NCBI RefSeq assembly: GCF_028548395.1
Contig: NZ_JAQQLA010000003.1
Location: 372,001 to 436,000, forward strand
Direction of reading: 5' to 3'
DNA from: Vogesella indigofera
GTDB lineage: Bacteria > Pseudomonadota > Gammaproteobacteria > Burkholderiales > Chromobacteriaceae
Length of the DNA: 64,000 nucleotides
Shown here piece by piece: positions 26,230 through 36,544 of the stretch. Both the position numbers and the translations under genes were made by a program. Below the pieces are notes generated by a model, which was not told the origin of the DNA, ran no database searches, and saw only the letters and a list, made by a program, of their open reading frames with translations. The stretch's first letter is position 1; the number at the start of each line of letters is the position of its first letter.

Positions 26230-27897
26230 TCAGGCCCACACCACGCCGGCGGTGAGCACTTCCTCCGCGTGCTGTAGCGCGGTGGTCAGATCGGGCTGGA
26301 TGTTGCGGTTGCCCATCTCGCGGGCGAGGCGTGCCTGCTTCAGCATCTGCATCACCTCGGTGCCGGCGCCGCACAGGATCAGGGTGCGCCCCTGCGCCTT
26401 CAGGTGCCGGTTCAGCGCCGACAGCGCCAGCAGGCCGGTGGTGTCCAGCATCACCAGCCGGTGCAGTTGCAGGATGATGACCCGCGCCTCGGGATGGGCA
26501 TTGGCGATGGCTTCGACGCGGTCGGTGGCGCCGAAGAACAGCGCACCCTCGATGCGGTAGGCGATGCAGCCGTCCGGAATGCGCTTGCCGGCGATGGAGT
26601 GACGTTCGTACAGCTGCTGATGTTCGGCTTTCAGCTCCTGCACGCTGGTGCTGCCGGCCATGCGCTGGATGAAGAACACCGCCGCCATCATCAGCCCGAT
26701 CTGCACCGCGATGGTGAGGTCGAAGATGACCGTCAGCGCGAAGGTCACCACCAGCACCAGCGTGTCGCGCTTCGGAAACTGCGCCGCCTTGCGGATATCC
26801 CAGTCGCCCATCTTGACAGCGACCGCGATCAGGATGGCGGCCAGCACCGCCAGCGGAATGTAGGCCGCCAGCGGTGCCGCGATCAGGATCACCAGCAGCA
26901 GGAACAGCGCGTGCACGATGCCGGAGACCGGCGTCTTGCCGCCGTTGTTGATGTTGGTGGCGGTGCGGGCGATGGCGCCGGTGGCCGGGATGCCGCCGAA
27001 GAACGGCACCACCATGTTGGCGATGCCCTGCGCGATCAGCTCCTGGTTGGCGTCGTGCTTGTCGCCGGTCAGGTTGTCGGCGACCACGGCGCAGAGCAGC
27101 GATTCGATGGCACCGAGCAGCGCGATGGTGAAGGCCGGGGCCAGCAGGTCGGACAGGTGCTCCGGGTCGAAGGCCAGGCCGTGCAGCTCGGGCAGCCCTT
27201 GCGGAATACCGCCGAACTTGCTGCCGATGGTGGCCAGCGGCAGCGAGAACAGGCTGACGGTCAGCGTGGCCAGCACCAGCGCCACAAACGGTCCCGGCAG
27301 TTTCTGGTTCAGTGATTTCGGCCACAGCAGGATCAGCAGCAGCGAGGCGGCGGAGACGGCCAGTGTCAGCGGGTCGAGCTGATTGATGGTGTGGCGCAGG
27401 ATGTCGACGACGGCGAAGAAGCCGCTGGGCATGCTGCCGATCGGCAGGCCGAAGAAATCCTTCAGCTGGGTGAGCAGGATCAGCACTGCGATGCCGTTGG
27501 TGAAGCCGGTAATCAGCGGCATCGGGAAGAACTTGATCACCTGCCCCAGGCGCAGCAGCCCCATCAGCACCAGCATCGCCCCGGCCATGAAGGTACAGAT
27601 GATCAGGTTGGCGATACCGTATTTGACCACGATGCCGTAGATGATGACGATGAAGGCGCCGGTCGGGCCGCTGACCGAGGTCTTGCTGCCACCCAGTAGC
27701 GAGGTCAGGAAGCCGGCGATGACGGCGGTAAAGATGCCGGCCTGTGGCGGCACGCCGCTGGCAATAGCGAACGCCATCGCCAGTGGCAGCGCGACGATGC
27801 CGACGGTGATGCCGGCCATCAGGTCCTGGCGCAGGGTGGCCTTGTCGTAGCGGCGCAGGGTGTGCAGCAGGGCGGGGTGGAAGCGGACGGTGGCCAT
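26230..27897 (-). CDS. SulP family inorganic anion transporter with STAS domain
   Basis: The 555-residue protein has the SulP layout: about 10-12 hydrophobic segments over residues 25-410, with GITVGIVALPLAMAFAIASG at 29-48 and SGPTGAF near 74-80. A C-terminal STAS domain (about 440-545) contains LDTTGLLAL. It should move sulfate, bicarbonate or a dicarboxylate across the inner membrane; the substrate cannot be told from sequence. It is monocistronic on the minus strand. Confidence 0.92.
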   Translation of the reverse strand: MATVRFHPALLHTLRRYDKATLRQDLMAGITVGIVALPLAMAFAIASGVPPQAGIFTAVIAGFLTSLLGGSKTSVSGPTGAFIVIIYGIVVKYGIANLIICTFMAGAMLVLMGLLRLGQVIKFFPMPLITGFTNGIAVLILLTQLKDFFGLPIGSMPSGFFAVVDILRHTINQLDPLTLAVSAASLLLILLWPKSLNQKLPGPFVALVLATLTVSLFSLPLATIGSKFGGIPQGLPELHGLAFDPEHLSDLLAPAFTIALLGAIESLLCAVVADNLTGDKHDANQELIAQGIANMVVPFFGGIPATGAIARTATNINNGGKTPVSGIVHALFLLLVILIAAPLAAYIPLAVLAAILIAVAVKMGDWDIRKAAQFPKRDTLVLVVTFALTVIFDLTIAVQIGLMMAAVFFIQRMAGSTSVQELKAEHQQLYERHSIAGKRIPDGCIAYRIEGALFFGATDRVEAIANAHPEARVIILQLHRLVMLDTTGLLALSALNRHLKAQGRTLILCGAGTEVMQMLKQARLAREMGNRNIQPDLTTALQHAEEVLTAGVVWA

Positions 27898-27984
27898 GGG
27901 GCGCTCTGGGCGGCAATTGGAGAGCTACAGACTAGTAAAATCCCCATTGCTGCTCAAGGGTTTTATGCAAACACGACGCCGAAA

Positions 27985-28002
27985 GCGGCAAGGTCTTGCC
28001 GC
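27985..28002 (-). terminator. Short palindrome after the PilZ-like gene, possible weak terminator
   Basis: GCGGCAAGGTCTTGCCGC is an 18-bp near-complete palindrome 10 bp past the stop of the PilZ-like gene on the minus strand. There is no T-run of note, so termination is doubtful. Confidence 0.4.
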
Positions 28003-28011
28003 CGGAATGGC

Positions 28012-29463
28012 TCAGTGGCGTTCGGCGCGGACGTTGATCAGCTGGTAGTAGGCAGTCTGCAACAGCAGGCGGGTAGCCTTGACCGGCAGCACGCCCTGCG
28101 GCTGGTGGATCTCGAACTGGCGCAATGCCTGGTACGGCTTGCCGTACATCACCAGCACGTCCTGCGGGTTGAGGCGGGCATTGGCGGCCAGCCGGATCGC
28201 GTTTTGTGCCGGCTCGGTGGCGTGGGTGACGACCGGTTTCACCTGGATTGCTTCCGGGTTCTTGCCGACGATCTCGATGCCGCACTCGGTGTCGCCGCAC
28301 GGACTGTGGCGGTTGATCCAGCGCACCACGCCGAGGAAAGGGTCGCGACCGGGGCGGCGGATCAGCACCAGTTCGCCGCTGCGCAGCGGCATAGTCGGTA
28401 GTTGGCCGCGCAGCAGGTAGCCGCTGGCGCTCATATTGCACACCTGCATGTGCGCCACCGGTGGTGGTGTGTCGTCGCTGGCGGCTTGCAATGCCTGCCA
28501 GCAGTGGTCGAGGGTGGCGTGCAGCTGAACGAACTCTTCGCTCTTGCTGTGCAGGCGCAGGTAGCGCCGCTGCGGCGGATAGACCAGCTCCTGGCGCAGT
28601 TTCAGGATAAGCTGCTGTTCCAGCTGTGCCGCGGCATCCAGTTGCGGGGTGGCCTGGCTTTTTTCTTCCCAGCTCTGCAGCACGCGATGCACACCGAGTA
28701 GCAGCTGGGCGTGTTCCTGCCCCGGTTTGCTACGGATGCTGCTGTGGCGCGGTGCGGCGTCACGCTCCAGGTCGACGATGAAGCCGTTGCCGTCGACTGC
28801 CGACGCCAGCGGCAGTAGCTGGGCGTGCTTGCCGCCTTCGCGCACCAGTCGCACCAGGCATTCGATGCGGGCCGGGTCCAGCCGGTTGCTGGCGGCGACG
28901 CCGAGCAGCAGCAGCTGGCGGTACAGCGCGCCGAGGGTGTCGTTCTTGCCGGCGGCAGTTTTGTTTTCCCAGCCGCCATCGAGCAGGTAGCGGTACAGGC
29001 GGTGGCAATCCTGCCAGAAGCCGGGAGGCAGGCTGCTGTAGCCGAGCGCATGGGTGCGCAGCACCTCGATGGCACAGGCGAGACAGTCGGCGCAGGCGTC
29101 AATCTTGCTTTTGTTGCTGCTGAAAAAGCCGCTGCGGCCAGCCTCTTGCAGCAGTACCCGTTTTGCCTGGTGCAGCAGGCTGCTGGCGAGAGCCTGGGCC
29201 AGTACCATGGCGAACAGCGCCTGCTGTGGCTGCGATGCGTCCAGACGGCGGGCCAGCTCCAGCAACGCCGGCAGCAGGCTGTCGGCCTGGGCTCGCTGTG
29301 CCGGCAGCAGGGGCGTGCTGTTGCTGGTCAATGCGGCATGCAGCTCACGCAGCAGGGTCTCGGCGGCGGCAAGGGTCTGCCGCGCGCCTTGCTCGCGGGC
29401 GTGCTCGCCACTGGCGCGCATCAGGTCGGCAAATTCGACTGCTTCGGCCAGATCGATGGCCAT
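28012..29463 (-). CDS. PilZ-like domain protein with long N-terminal helical region
   Basis: The 483-residue protein has a mostly helical N-terminal two thirds with no recognised domain. In the C-terminal third, QRRYLR near 298-303 and CNMSASG near 342-348 resemble the RxxxR and (D/N)xSxxG motifs of PilZ c-di-GMP-binding domains. Their spacing (about 40 residues) is longer than usual, so binding is uncertain. A Cys trio (CADCLAC) lies near 124-130. No membrane segment is visible. The ATG at 29463 has no good ribosome-binding site; an in-frame GTG five codons upstream is an alternative. It stands alone between the SulP gene and map. Confidence 0.65.
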   Translation of the reverse strand: MAIDLAEAVEFADLMRASGEHAREQGARQTLAAAETLLRELHAALTSNSTPLLPAQRAQADSLLPALLELARRLDASQPQQALFAMVLAQALASSLLHQAKRVLLQEAGRSGFFSSNKSKIDACADCLACAIEVLRTHALGYSSLPPGFWQDCHRLYRYLLDGGWENKTAAGKNDTLGALYRQLLLLGVAASNRLDPARIECLVRLVREGGKHAQLLPLASAVDGNGFIVDLERDAAPRHSSIRSKPGQEHAQLLLGVHRVLQSWEEKSQATPQLDAAAQLEQQLILKLRQELVYPPQRRYLRLHSKSEEFVQLHATLDHCWQALQAASDDTPPPVAHMQVCNMSASGYLLRGQLPTMPLRSGELVLIRRPGRDPFLGVVRWINRHSPCGDTECGIEIVGKNPEAIQVKPVVTHATEPAQNAIRLAANARLNPQDVLVMYGKPYQALRQFEIHQPQGVLPVKATRLLLQTAYYQLINVRAERH

Positions 29464-29573
29464 GACGAGGGTCAGCACATTCAGGGCACTAGCTTGGGAA
29501 GTGGGGGGGTGGCGTGCTCTGGGCGCGCCGGCTGCTGGGCATTGTGCCTGCTTAGTGGCGGAAGAAAAGGGGT

Positions 29574-29584
29574 GTTGGCCGCAT
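29574..29584 (+). repeat. Single TTGGCCGCA word between genes
   Basis: GTTGGCCGCAT lies between the PilZ-like gene and the map terminator, without an inverted partner. Confidence 0.75.
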
Positions 29585-29610
29585 TTTGGCGGGAATGTGC
29601 ATATTCACGC

Positions 29611-29636
29611 AAAAGGCCGGACATTCAGTCCGGCCT
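29611..29636 (-). terminator. Rho-independent terminator after map
   Basis: The 9-bp perfect stem AGGCCGGAC / GTCCGGCCT (29614-29622 with 29628-29636) is followed on the minus strand by TTTTG. Confidence 0.88.
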
Positions 29637-29654
29637 CGTTAACGCTGCTGCGGC

Positions 29655-30452
29655 TTATTTCCACACCGGTTTCGGCGGGGTGCCGTCGGAGGTGGTCATG
29701 ATTTCGTAACCGGTTTCGGTGACCAGTACGGTGTGTTCCCACTGCGCCGACAGGCTGCGGTCCTTGGTGACCACGGTCCAGCCATCGGCCAGCAGGCGCA
29801 GGTGGCGCTTGCCCTGGTTGATCATCGGCTCGATGGTGAAGATCATGCCGGCTTTCAGTTCCATGCCGGTGCCCGGCTGGCCGTAGTGCAGCACTTGTGG
29901 CTCTTCGTGGAACTTGGTGCCGATGCCGTGGCCGCAGAATTCCTGTACCACGCTGTAGCCGGCGCCTTCGGCGTGGCGCTGGATGGCGTTGCCGATGTCG
30001 CCGAGGCGGGCGCCCGGCTTGACCTTCTCGATGCCCTTCCACATGCACTCGTAGGTGACCTTGCACAGCCGGCGCGCAAAGTCGCTGACCTGGCCGACGT
30101 AGTACATGCGGCTGTTGTCGCCGTGGTAGCCATCCTTGATCACGGTGATGTCCATGTTGAGGATGTCGCCGCTTTTCAGTGGCTTGTCGTCGGGGATGCC
30201 GTGGCAGATCACGTGGTTGATCGAGGTGCAGATCGATTTCGGATACGGAATGCCACCATCCGGCGCGTAGTTCAGCGGCGCCGGGATGGTGCCCTGCACA
30301 TTGACCATGTAGTCGTGGCAGAGCTGGTTCAGTTCGTTGGTGGTGACGCCGGGTTTGACGAAGGGCGTAATGTAGTCGAGCACTTCCGCGGCGAGCCGTC
30401 CGGCAACGCGCATTTTTTCGATATCTTGCTGGCTTTTGATCAGAGTGGACAT
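29655..30452 (-). CDS. map: Methionine aminopeptidase, type I
   Basis: The 265-residue protein has the five metal ligands of type I enzymes: D101, D112, H175 (GHGIGTKFHEEP), E208 (TIEPM) and E239 (WEHTV). It removes the initiator Met from nascent proteins. The ATG at 30450-30452 gives the standard N-terminus MSTLIKSQQDIEKMR; eight extra codons upstream are possible. It is followed by its own terminator; rpsB-tsf are not next to it. Confidence 0.95.
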   Translation of the reverse strand: MSTLIKSQQDIEKMRVAGRLAAEVLDYITPFVKPGVTTNELNQLCHDYMVNVQGTIPAPLNYAPDGGIPYPKSICTSINHVICHGIPDDKPLKSGDILNMDITVIKDGYHGDNSRMYYVGQVSDFARRLCKVTYECMWKGIEKVKPGARLGDIGNAIQRHAEGAGYSVVQEFCGHGIGTKFHEEPQVLHYGQPGTGMELKAGMIFTIEPMINQGKRHLRLLADGWTVVTKDRSLSAQWEHTVLVTETGYEIMTTSDGTPPKPVWK

Positions 30453-30543
30453 GCGTTCATCGCTTGATGGGTTCAAGCCGTCATGATAGCAAACATCACG
30501 TTAGCGGACGACCCGCGCCGTCTGCCTGCGTGCTGCCAGCATG

Positions 30544-30858
30544 TCAGGCCAGAAACTGGTTCGGGTAGATTTCGTCGATCAGGGTGCGGCAATCCACGAT
30601 GCGCAGATCGTTGTCCTTGGCAAAATCCATCAGGAAGCGGAATACCTGCGGCTGGTTTTTTTCCAGCTTCTTGTCCACTGCGACGCAGCGGACATTGTCC
30701 AGCATCATCGGGCGTACAAACTGGTGATAGGCCAGCTTCTGGTCGTCACCAAACGACGAGAGGATGCCGGCGAGGCGTTCGGCCCAGTCGCTGGGACGGA
30801 ACGTGCGGCCTTCGGATGTCAGGCCTTGGATAACGATTTCGTATGGATTACAGATCAT
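30544..30858 (-). CDS. DUF3579 family protein
   Basis: The 104-residue protein begins MICNPYEIVIQGLTSEGRTF with RPSDWAERLAG following, the pattern of DUF3579, a small family found mainly in betaproteobacteria. It has no membrane segment or catalytic motif I can name and its function is unknown. It lies between map and dinG on the same strand with gaps of about 90 and 180 bp. Confidence 0.8.
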   Translation of the reverse strand: MICNPYEIVIQGLTSEGRTFRPSDWAERLAGILSSFGDDQKLAYHQFVRPMMLDNVRCVAVDKKLEKNQPQVFRFLMDFAKDNDLRIVDCRTLIDEIYPNQFLA

Positions 30859-31036
30859 GGCTTAACCGGGCGCGTTCTTGAGTGGGTGTGGTCTCTTGCC
30901 CTGTGCTGAATTGTTATATGGCAGAGCAAACTGTTCTGCGATGTCAGTCACGGTTCGGGTTTACCCTCCATTCTACCGTAAAACCGGGTGGGCATCATCC
31001 TGCGCGGGGGTGGCAGGATGGCGGCTTTCCCCAATA

Positions 31037-33169
31037 TCAAATCCGGCGGAATGGTGGCAGGGCGGCCAGCAGGCGTTTGCCATAGTTCTGACGCACGATG
31101 CGAGTGTCAAGAATGGTGACGCGGCCATAGTCCTGTTCGGTACGGATCAGGCGGCCGACGGCCTGGATCAGCTTGATCGACGCCTCCGGCACCGTCAGCT
31201 CCACGAAGGGGTTGCCGCCGCGTTTCTCTATCCAGCGCGACAGGGTGCGGCCGACCGGGTCATCCGGCATCGCGAACGGCAGCTTGGCGATGATCACATG
31301 CACGCAGGCCTCGCCCGGCAGGTCCAGCCCCTCGGAGAACGAGTCCAGCCCGAACAGCACGCTGGCGCGGCCGGCCTGCAGCGCGTCACGGTGATTCTGC
31401 AGCAGCACCGCCTTGGGCAGCTCGCCCTGCATCTGCACCCGTTCGCGCAGGTTGGCCGCAAGCCCTTCCGCTACTTCCTGCATCTGCTTGCGCGAGGTGA
31501 ACAGCACCAGCGTGCCGACCGCCTCGTTGAGGTCGACCAGCTTGGGCAGCCAGTCGATGATTTCGCGGGTGTGGCCGGCCGGGTCTTTCGGGGTGCTGAG
31601 CAGCGGCGGCACGTACAGTTCGCCCTGTTCGCTGAAGTTGAACGGCGAATCCAGCGCCACGGTCTGCACCTGCTCCAGCCACTTGAGACCGGTCTGCGAC
31701 AGCAGCAGGTCAAAGCTGCCCAGAGAGCGCAGCGTGGCCGAGGTCAGTACCGCACCGGCGGCACGGCGCCACAGCGTGGCGGCGAGGCTGCCGGCCGCGC
31801 TTACCGGCGAGGCGGAGAACAGGTAGTCGCCCTTGCCGTCGGCGCGGCGGGTCACCCACTTGGCGATCGGCGGCGCGTTTTCTTCCGGTTCCTTCTCGAA
31901 CAGGTCCCACAACGCCATCAGCTGTTCGCACTTGCCGACCATGAAGCCGACATCGGAGCTGGTCTTGTCGATCAGCAGCGTCTCCTGCTGCTTGTCCTTG
32001 CGCAACTGGCCAAGGCCGTCGCTCATGCCGGTCAGGTTCTTGTAGAGCATGCGCGCCGACAGCGCCATGTTGGCCGCAGGGATCTTCATCGATTCCGGCA
32101 GCACGCCGTCCTCGACTAGCCACGACGGCTCCAGATTGTCGCTGCTGGCTTCCAGCGACGGCTCGGTCTGCAGCAGCCATAGCCATTCGGTGAGGCTTTC
32201 CATGCAGGCTGCCGCCGCCTCGCAGGCGTTGCTGGCCAGCTCCGGCTTGTCGATCAGGCTTTCGACGCGGGTCGCCAGCGGCGTGACCTTGTCCAGCCAC
32301 TGCATCGCCTGCGCCAGGCTGTGTTCGGCGGCGAACTGGTTGACGGCCTTCTTGGCGAGGTGGTGCGCCTCGTCGATGCAGTAGAAGCTGTTTTCCGGCG
32401 CCGGCAGGATCACGCCGCCGCCCATCGCCACGTCGGCCAGCATCAGGTCGTGGTTGGCGACCACGATGTCGACGGTTTCCAGCGTTTCGCGCGCCAGATA
32501 GAACGGGCACTCCGGGCGGTTGGGACAGCCGGCTTTCAGGCAGCCGTGGCGGTCGTTGGTGACGCGGCGCCACAGCTCGTCGTTGATCATTTCCGGCCAG
32601 CTGTCGCGGTCGCCGTTCCACTTGCGGTAGTAGAAGGCGTCGGCCAGCTGGCGCAGCGCCTCGATCTCGCCCTGTTCCGGCTTGCGCTCCCATAGCGCCA
32701 GTGCCGGGTCCTGCGCGATCAGCTCGCCCTGCGCGTTGTCGGCGGTGAGCTGGTACAGACGGTACGGGCACAGGTAACGGCCGCGGCCCTTGGCCAGCGC
32801 GAAGGTGGCCGGCAGGCCGCTTTTCTCGATGGCGAACGGCAGGTCGCGATTGACCAGCTGTTCCTGCAGCGCGATGGTGGCGCTGGTGACCACCAGCTTC
32901 TTGCCGCGCGACTTGGCCATCACGCCGCCCGCCAGCAGGTAGGCCAGGCTCTTGCCGACGCCGGTCGGGCCTTCGATCACGGCGATGCTCTCGCCGTTGC
33001 GCTCCGGCGCGTCGTCGCTGTCCTCGGTCTTGCACAGGGTGTTGCCGAAGGCGTTGGCGACGGTGGCCAGCATCTGACGCTGGGCGGCGCGGGGGCGGAA
33101 GCCCGGCAGGTTGTCGGCAATGGCGCGATAGTACTCGCGCAGGGAATCTTTTTCGGCGTCGGTCAGCAT
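31037..33169 (-). CDS. dinG: ATP-dependent DNA helicase DinG
   Basis: The 710-residue protein is a superfamily-2 iron-sulfur helicase: Walker A GPTGVGKS at 67-74, four Cys for a 4Fe-4S cluster (C134, C210, C215, C221), DEAH at 266-269, and helicase C-terminal motifs including SFSEGLDLPGE and QAVGRLIRTEQDYG. DinG unwinds R-loops, D-loops and G-quadruplex DNA and is often damage-inducible. The ATG at 33167-33169 is preferred; the open frame extends 22 codons further. It is divergent from the amino-acid decarboxylase gene. Two copies of the TTGGCCGCA word lie inside it. Confidence 0.93.
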   Translation of the reverse strand: MLTDAEKDSLREYYRAIADNLPGFRPRAAQRQMLATVANAFGNTLCKTEDSDDAPERNGESIAVIEGPTGVGKSLAYLLAGGVMAKSRGKKLVVTSATIALQEQLVNRDLPFAIEKSGLPATFALAKGRGRYLCPYRLYQLTADNAQGELIAQDPALALWERKPEQGEIEALRQLADAFYYRKWNGDRDSWPEMINDELWRRVTNDRHGCLKAGCPNRPECPFYLARETLETVDIVVANHDLMLADVAMGGGVILPAPENSFYCIDEAHHLAKKAVNQFAAEHSLAQAMQWLDKVTPLATRVESLIDKPELASNACEAAAACMESLTEWLWLLQTEPSLEASSDNLEPSWLVEDGVLPESMKIPAANMALSARMLYKNLTGMSDGLGQLRKDKQQETLLIDKTSSDVGFMVGKCEQLMALWDLFEKEPEENAPPIAKWVTRRADGKGDYLFSASPVSAAGSLAATLWRRAAGAVLTSATLRSLGSFDLLLSQTGLKWLEQVQTVALDSPFNFSEQGELYVPPLLSTPKDPAGHTREIIDWLPKLVDLNEAVGTLVLFTSRKQMQEVAEGLAANLRERVQMQGELPKAVLLQNHRDALQAGRASVLFGLDSFSEGLDLPGEACVHVIIAKLPFAMPDDPVGRTLSRWIEKRGGNPFVELTVPEASIKLIQAVGRLIRTEQDYGRVTILDTRIVRQNYGKRLLAALPPFRRI

Positions 33170-33312
33170 CCGCGCATTGTAGCGGATTGGCTGCACGCCT
33201 GCTTTGCCGCGTCGCCGGCCGGGGCGGGCTGGCATCGCCGCTGCGCGCCGCTTAGCGGCCTGTCATCGGGGCGGCTAGACTGGGAACACGGCTGGCGCCG
33301 CAGGAGGAAACC

Positions 33313-35280
33313 ATGACACCAGTGAGCCGGGTCTTGATCGTCAGCAACGACGCACGCTGGCAGGCCGCCGTGCTGGCGGGGCTGAACGCGGCCGCCGCTA
33401 GGCTGCACAATCCGCTGGGCCTGTGTTTTGCCAGTGTCGCCTGCAGCAGCGACGCGCTGGCGCAGGTGGCACACGACGGTGAGTTGCAGTTCGTGCTGCT
33501 GGACAAGGGCATGAAGGAGCAGGGGCAGACGCAGCCGGCGGTGGAGCTTGCCAACCAGATCTCCGCGTTGCGGCCGGAGTTGTCGCTGTACATCCTGCTG
33601 CAGGACGACGACGAGAAGGTGCTGATGGAGACGCTGGCCAGCCACGCGGTGGACGGTTATTTCTACCGCGACGAGCAGGATTTTCACGGCTGGTTCCGCA
33701 TCCTCGCCGCCGAGCTGGCGGAGAAGTCGGCGACGCCGTTCTACGACCGCCTCAAGCTGTATGTCAGCATGGCCAAGGACTCGTGGCATACCCCGGGCCA
33801 CTCCGGTGGCGACTCGTTCAAGAACAGCCCGTGGGTGGGCGATTTCTACGATTTCGTCGGTGAGGAAATGCTGCGTGCCGACCTGTCGGTGTCGGTGCCG
33901 ATGCTGGACTCGCTGCTGCACCCGACCGGGGTGATCGCCGACGCGCAAACGTTGGCCGCAAAGGCATTCGGCGCGCGCAAGACCTATTTTGCCACCAACG
34001 GTACCTCCACCTCCAACAAGGTGATCTTCCAGACGCTGCTGGCGCCGGGCGACAAGCTGCTGCTGGACCGCAATTGTCACAAATCGGTGCACCACGGCGT
34101 AATCCTGTCCGGCGCGCTGCCGCTGTATCTCGACTCCTCGGTCAACCGCCACTATGGCATCTTCGGGCCGGTACCCAAGCAGGTGATCTTCGACGCCATT
34201 GCGGCCAACCCCGACGCGCGGGTACTGATCCTGACCTCCTGCACCTACGACGGCCTGCGCTACGACCTGCCGCCGATCATCGCCGCCGCCCACGCCGCCG
34301 GCATCAAGGTGGTGGTCGACGAGGCCTGGTATGGTCACGCCCGCTTTCACCACGCGTTGCGGCCAACGGCGCTGGAATCCGGTGCCGACTATGTCACGCA
34401 AAGCACGCACAAGGTGCTGTCGGCGTTCTCGCAGGCGAGCATGATTCACGTCAACGACCCGGCGTTCGACGAGCACCTGTTCCGCGAAAACTTCAATATG
34501 CACGCCTCGACCAGCCCGCAGTACAACCTGATCGCCAGCCTCGACGTGGCGCGCAAGCAGGCGGTGACCGAGGGCTTTCGCCTGCTCGATCGCGCGCTGA
34601 AGCTGGCGCAGGAATTGCGGCAGAAGATCAACTCCACCGGCGCCTTTCGCGTGCTGGAGCTGGAAGACCTGCTGCCGCAGAGCGTGTGTGACGACGGCAT
34701 CCGCCTCGATCCGACCAAGCTGACGGTAGACATCTCGCAAGCCGGCTATAGCGCCGACGAGTTGCAGCGCGCGCTGTTCGAGCGCTTCAACATCCAGTTC
34801 GAGAAATCTACGTTCAATACCATCACCCTGTTGCTGACGGTGGGCACCACGCGCAGCAAGGTGTCGCGGCTGTTTGATGCGCTGTTGCGGCTGGCCAAGG
34901 AACAGCGCCCACCGCGGCTGCTGGGACGGATGCCGGAGATCCCCGGCTTTACCCGTCTGGCCTGCCTGCCGCGCGATGCCTTCTACGAAACGGGTGAACG
35001 CCTGCCGCTGTTCGACGACGAGGGACGCGCTAATCCGCAACTGAGCGGCCGTGTCTGTTGCGACCAGATCGTGCCCTATCCGCCGGGCATCCCGGTGCTG
35101 GTGCCGGGTCAGCTGATCGACGACGGCATCATCGCCTACCTGGCGCGGCTGTTGAAAACGCAGAAGCGCATCGAGATGCACGGTCTGGACGAGGAGGGCG
35201 GCGAGTACCGGGTACGAGTGCTGACACCGGCGGAACTGGCGGCGTTGCCGGGGCAGGCCGGCGCGGCGGTACGGGAATGA
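33313..35280 (+). CDS. Orn/Lys/Arg decarboxylase family protein with N-terminal receiver-like wing
   Basis: The 655-residue protein has a flavodoxin/receiver-like N-terminal wing domain (about 1-135), a PLP-dependent aminotransferase-fold core with the Schiff-base Lys at 367 in QSTHKVLSAFSQ, and a C-terminal domain. Family members decarboxylate lysine, ornithine or arginine and raise internal pH. It is shorter than the E. coli inducible enzymes (about 710-755), so it is more like the constitutive or biosynthetic types. The amino-acid specificity cannot be read. GGAGGAAACC precedes the ATG. It stands alone upstream of argF. Confidence 0.88.
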   Translation: MTPVSRVLIVSNDARWQAAVLAGLNAAAARLHNPLGLCFASVACSSDALAQVAHDGELQFVLLDKGMKEQGQTQPAVELANQISALRPELSLYILLQDDDEKVLMETLASHAVDGYFYRDEQDFHGWFRILAAELAEKSATPFYDRLKLYVSMAKDSWHTPGHSGGDSFKNSPWVGDFYDFVGEEMLRADLSVSVPMLDSLLHPTGVIADAQTLAAKAFGARKTYFATNGTSTSNKVIFQTLLAPGDKLLLDRNCHKSVHHGVILSGALPLYLDSSVNRHYGIFGPVPKQVIFDAIAANPDARVLILTSCTYDGLRYDLPPIIAAAHAAGIKVVVDEAWYGHARFHHALRPTALESGADYVTQSTHKVLSAFSQASMIHVNDPAFDEHLFRENFNMHASTSPQYNLIASLDVARKQAVTEGFRLLDRALKLAQELRQKINSTGAFRVLELEDLLPQSVCDDGIRLDPTKLTVDISQAGYSADELQRALFERFNIQFEKSTFNTITLLLTVGTTRSKVSRLFDALLRLAKEQRPPRLLGRMPEIPGFTRLACLPRDAFYETGERLPLFDDEGRANPQLSGRVCCDQIVPYPPGIPVLVPGQLIDDGIIAYLARLLKTQKRIEMHGLDEEGGEYRVRVLTPAELAALPGQAGAAVRE

Positions 35281-35396
35281 GCACCCGTGCCGCAGTGTTG
35301 ATTATGCTAAACACCGGAAATTGCCTAGCCGGCTGATTCATATCGGTTTTTTTGAAAAAATGCGTGCGGGCACTGGCGCGCAAATGCCACACAGAC

Positions 35397-35425
35397 TTGT
35401 CACCAGATTGGATTTCGGATACATA
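35397..35425 (+). promoter_or_regulatory. Candidate sigma-70 promoter for argF
   Basis: TTGTCA at 35397-35402 is followed after 17 bp by TACATA at 35420-35425, a good -35/-10 pair, about 160 bp before the argF start. The long leader leaves room for regulation. Confidence 0.5.
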
Positions 35426-35529
35426 TAACCATGTCGCAATTCTGTAAAACATGAAATGGACATGGGCAGATATTGCGACAATCCGAGCCAGGCAACGCCA
35501 GTTTGCGTGTAGTAATGTGCCACTGCGCA

Positions 35530-35548
35530 TGAAAACGCCACGTTTTCA
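35530..35548 (+). promoter_or_regulatory. Perfect hairpin in the argF leader
   Basis: TGAAAACG / CGTTTTCA (35530-35537 with 35541-35548) closes a 3-nt loop 36 bp before the argF ATG. No T-run follows, so it is not a plain terminator; it could bind a dimeric regulator or shape the leader RNA. Confidence 0.45.
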
Positions 35549-35583
35549 CGCTGCCGTGGCATTCATTTTTTCCGGAATTCAAC

Positions 35584-36507
<924 letters not shown>

Positions 36508-36544
36508 TCCGGCGGCAACCCAAGCGTATCTGAAAGAGAAAACG

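Larger units (their letters stand above)
35281..35583. other. Non-coding region upstream of argF
   Basis: This 303-bp stretch is clearly more AT-rich than its surroundings. It holds a sigma-70-like promoter candidate and a small perfect hairpin, both listed separately, and no gene I can support. Confidence 0.7.
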
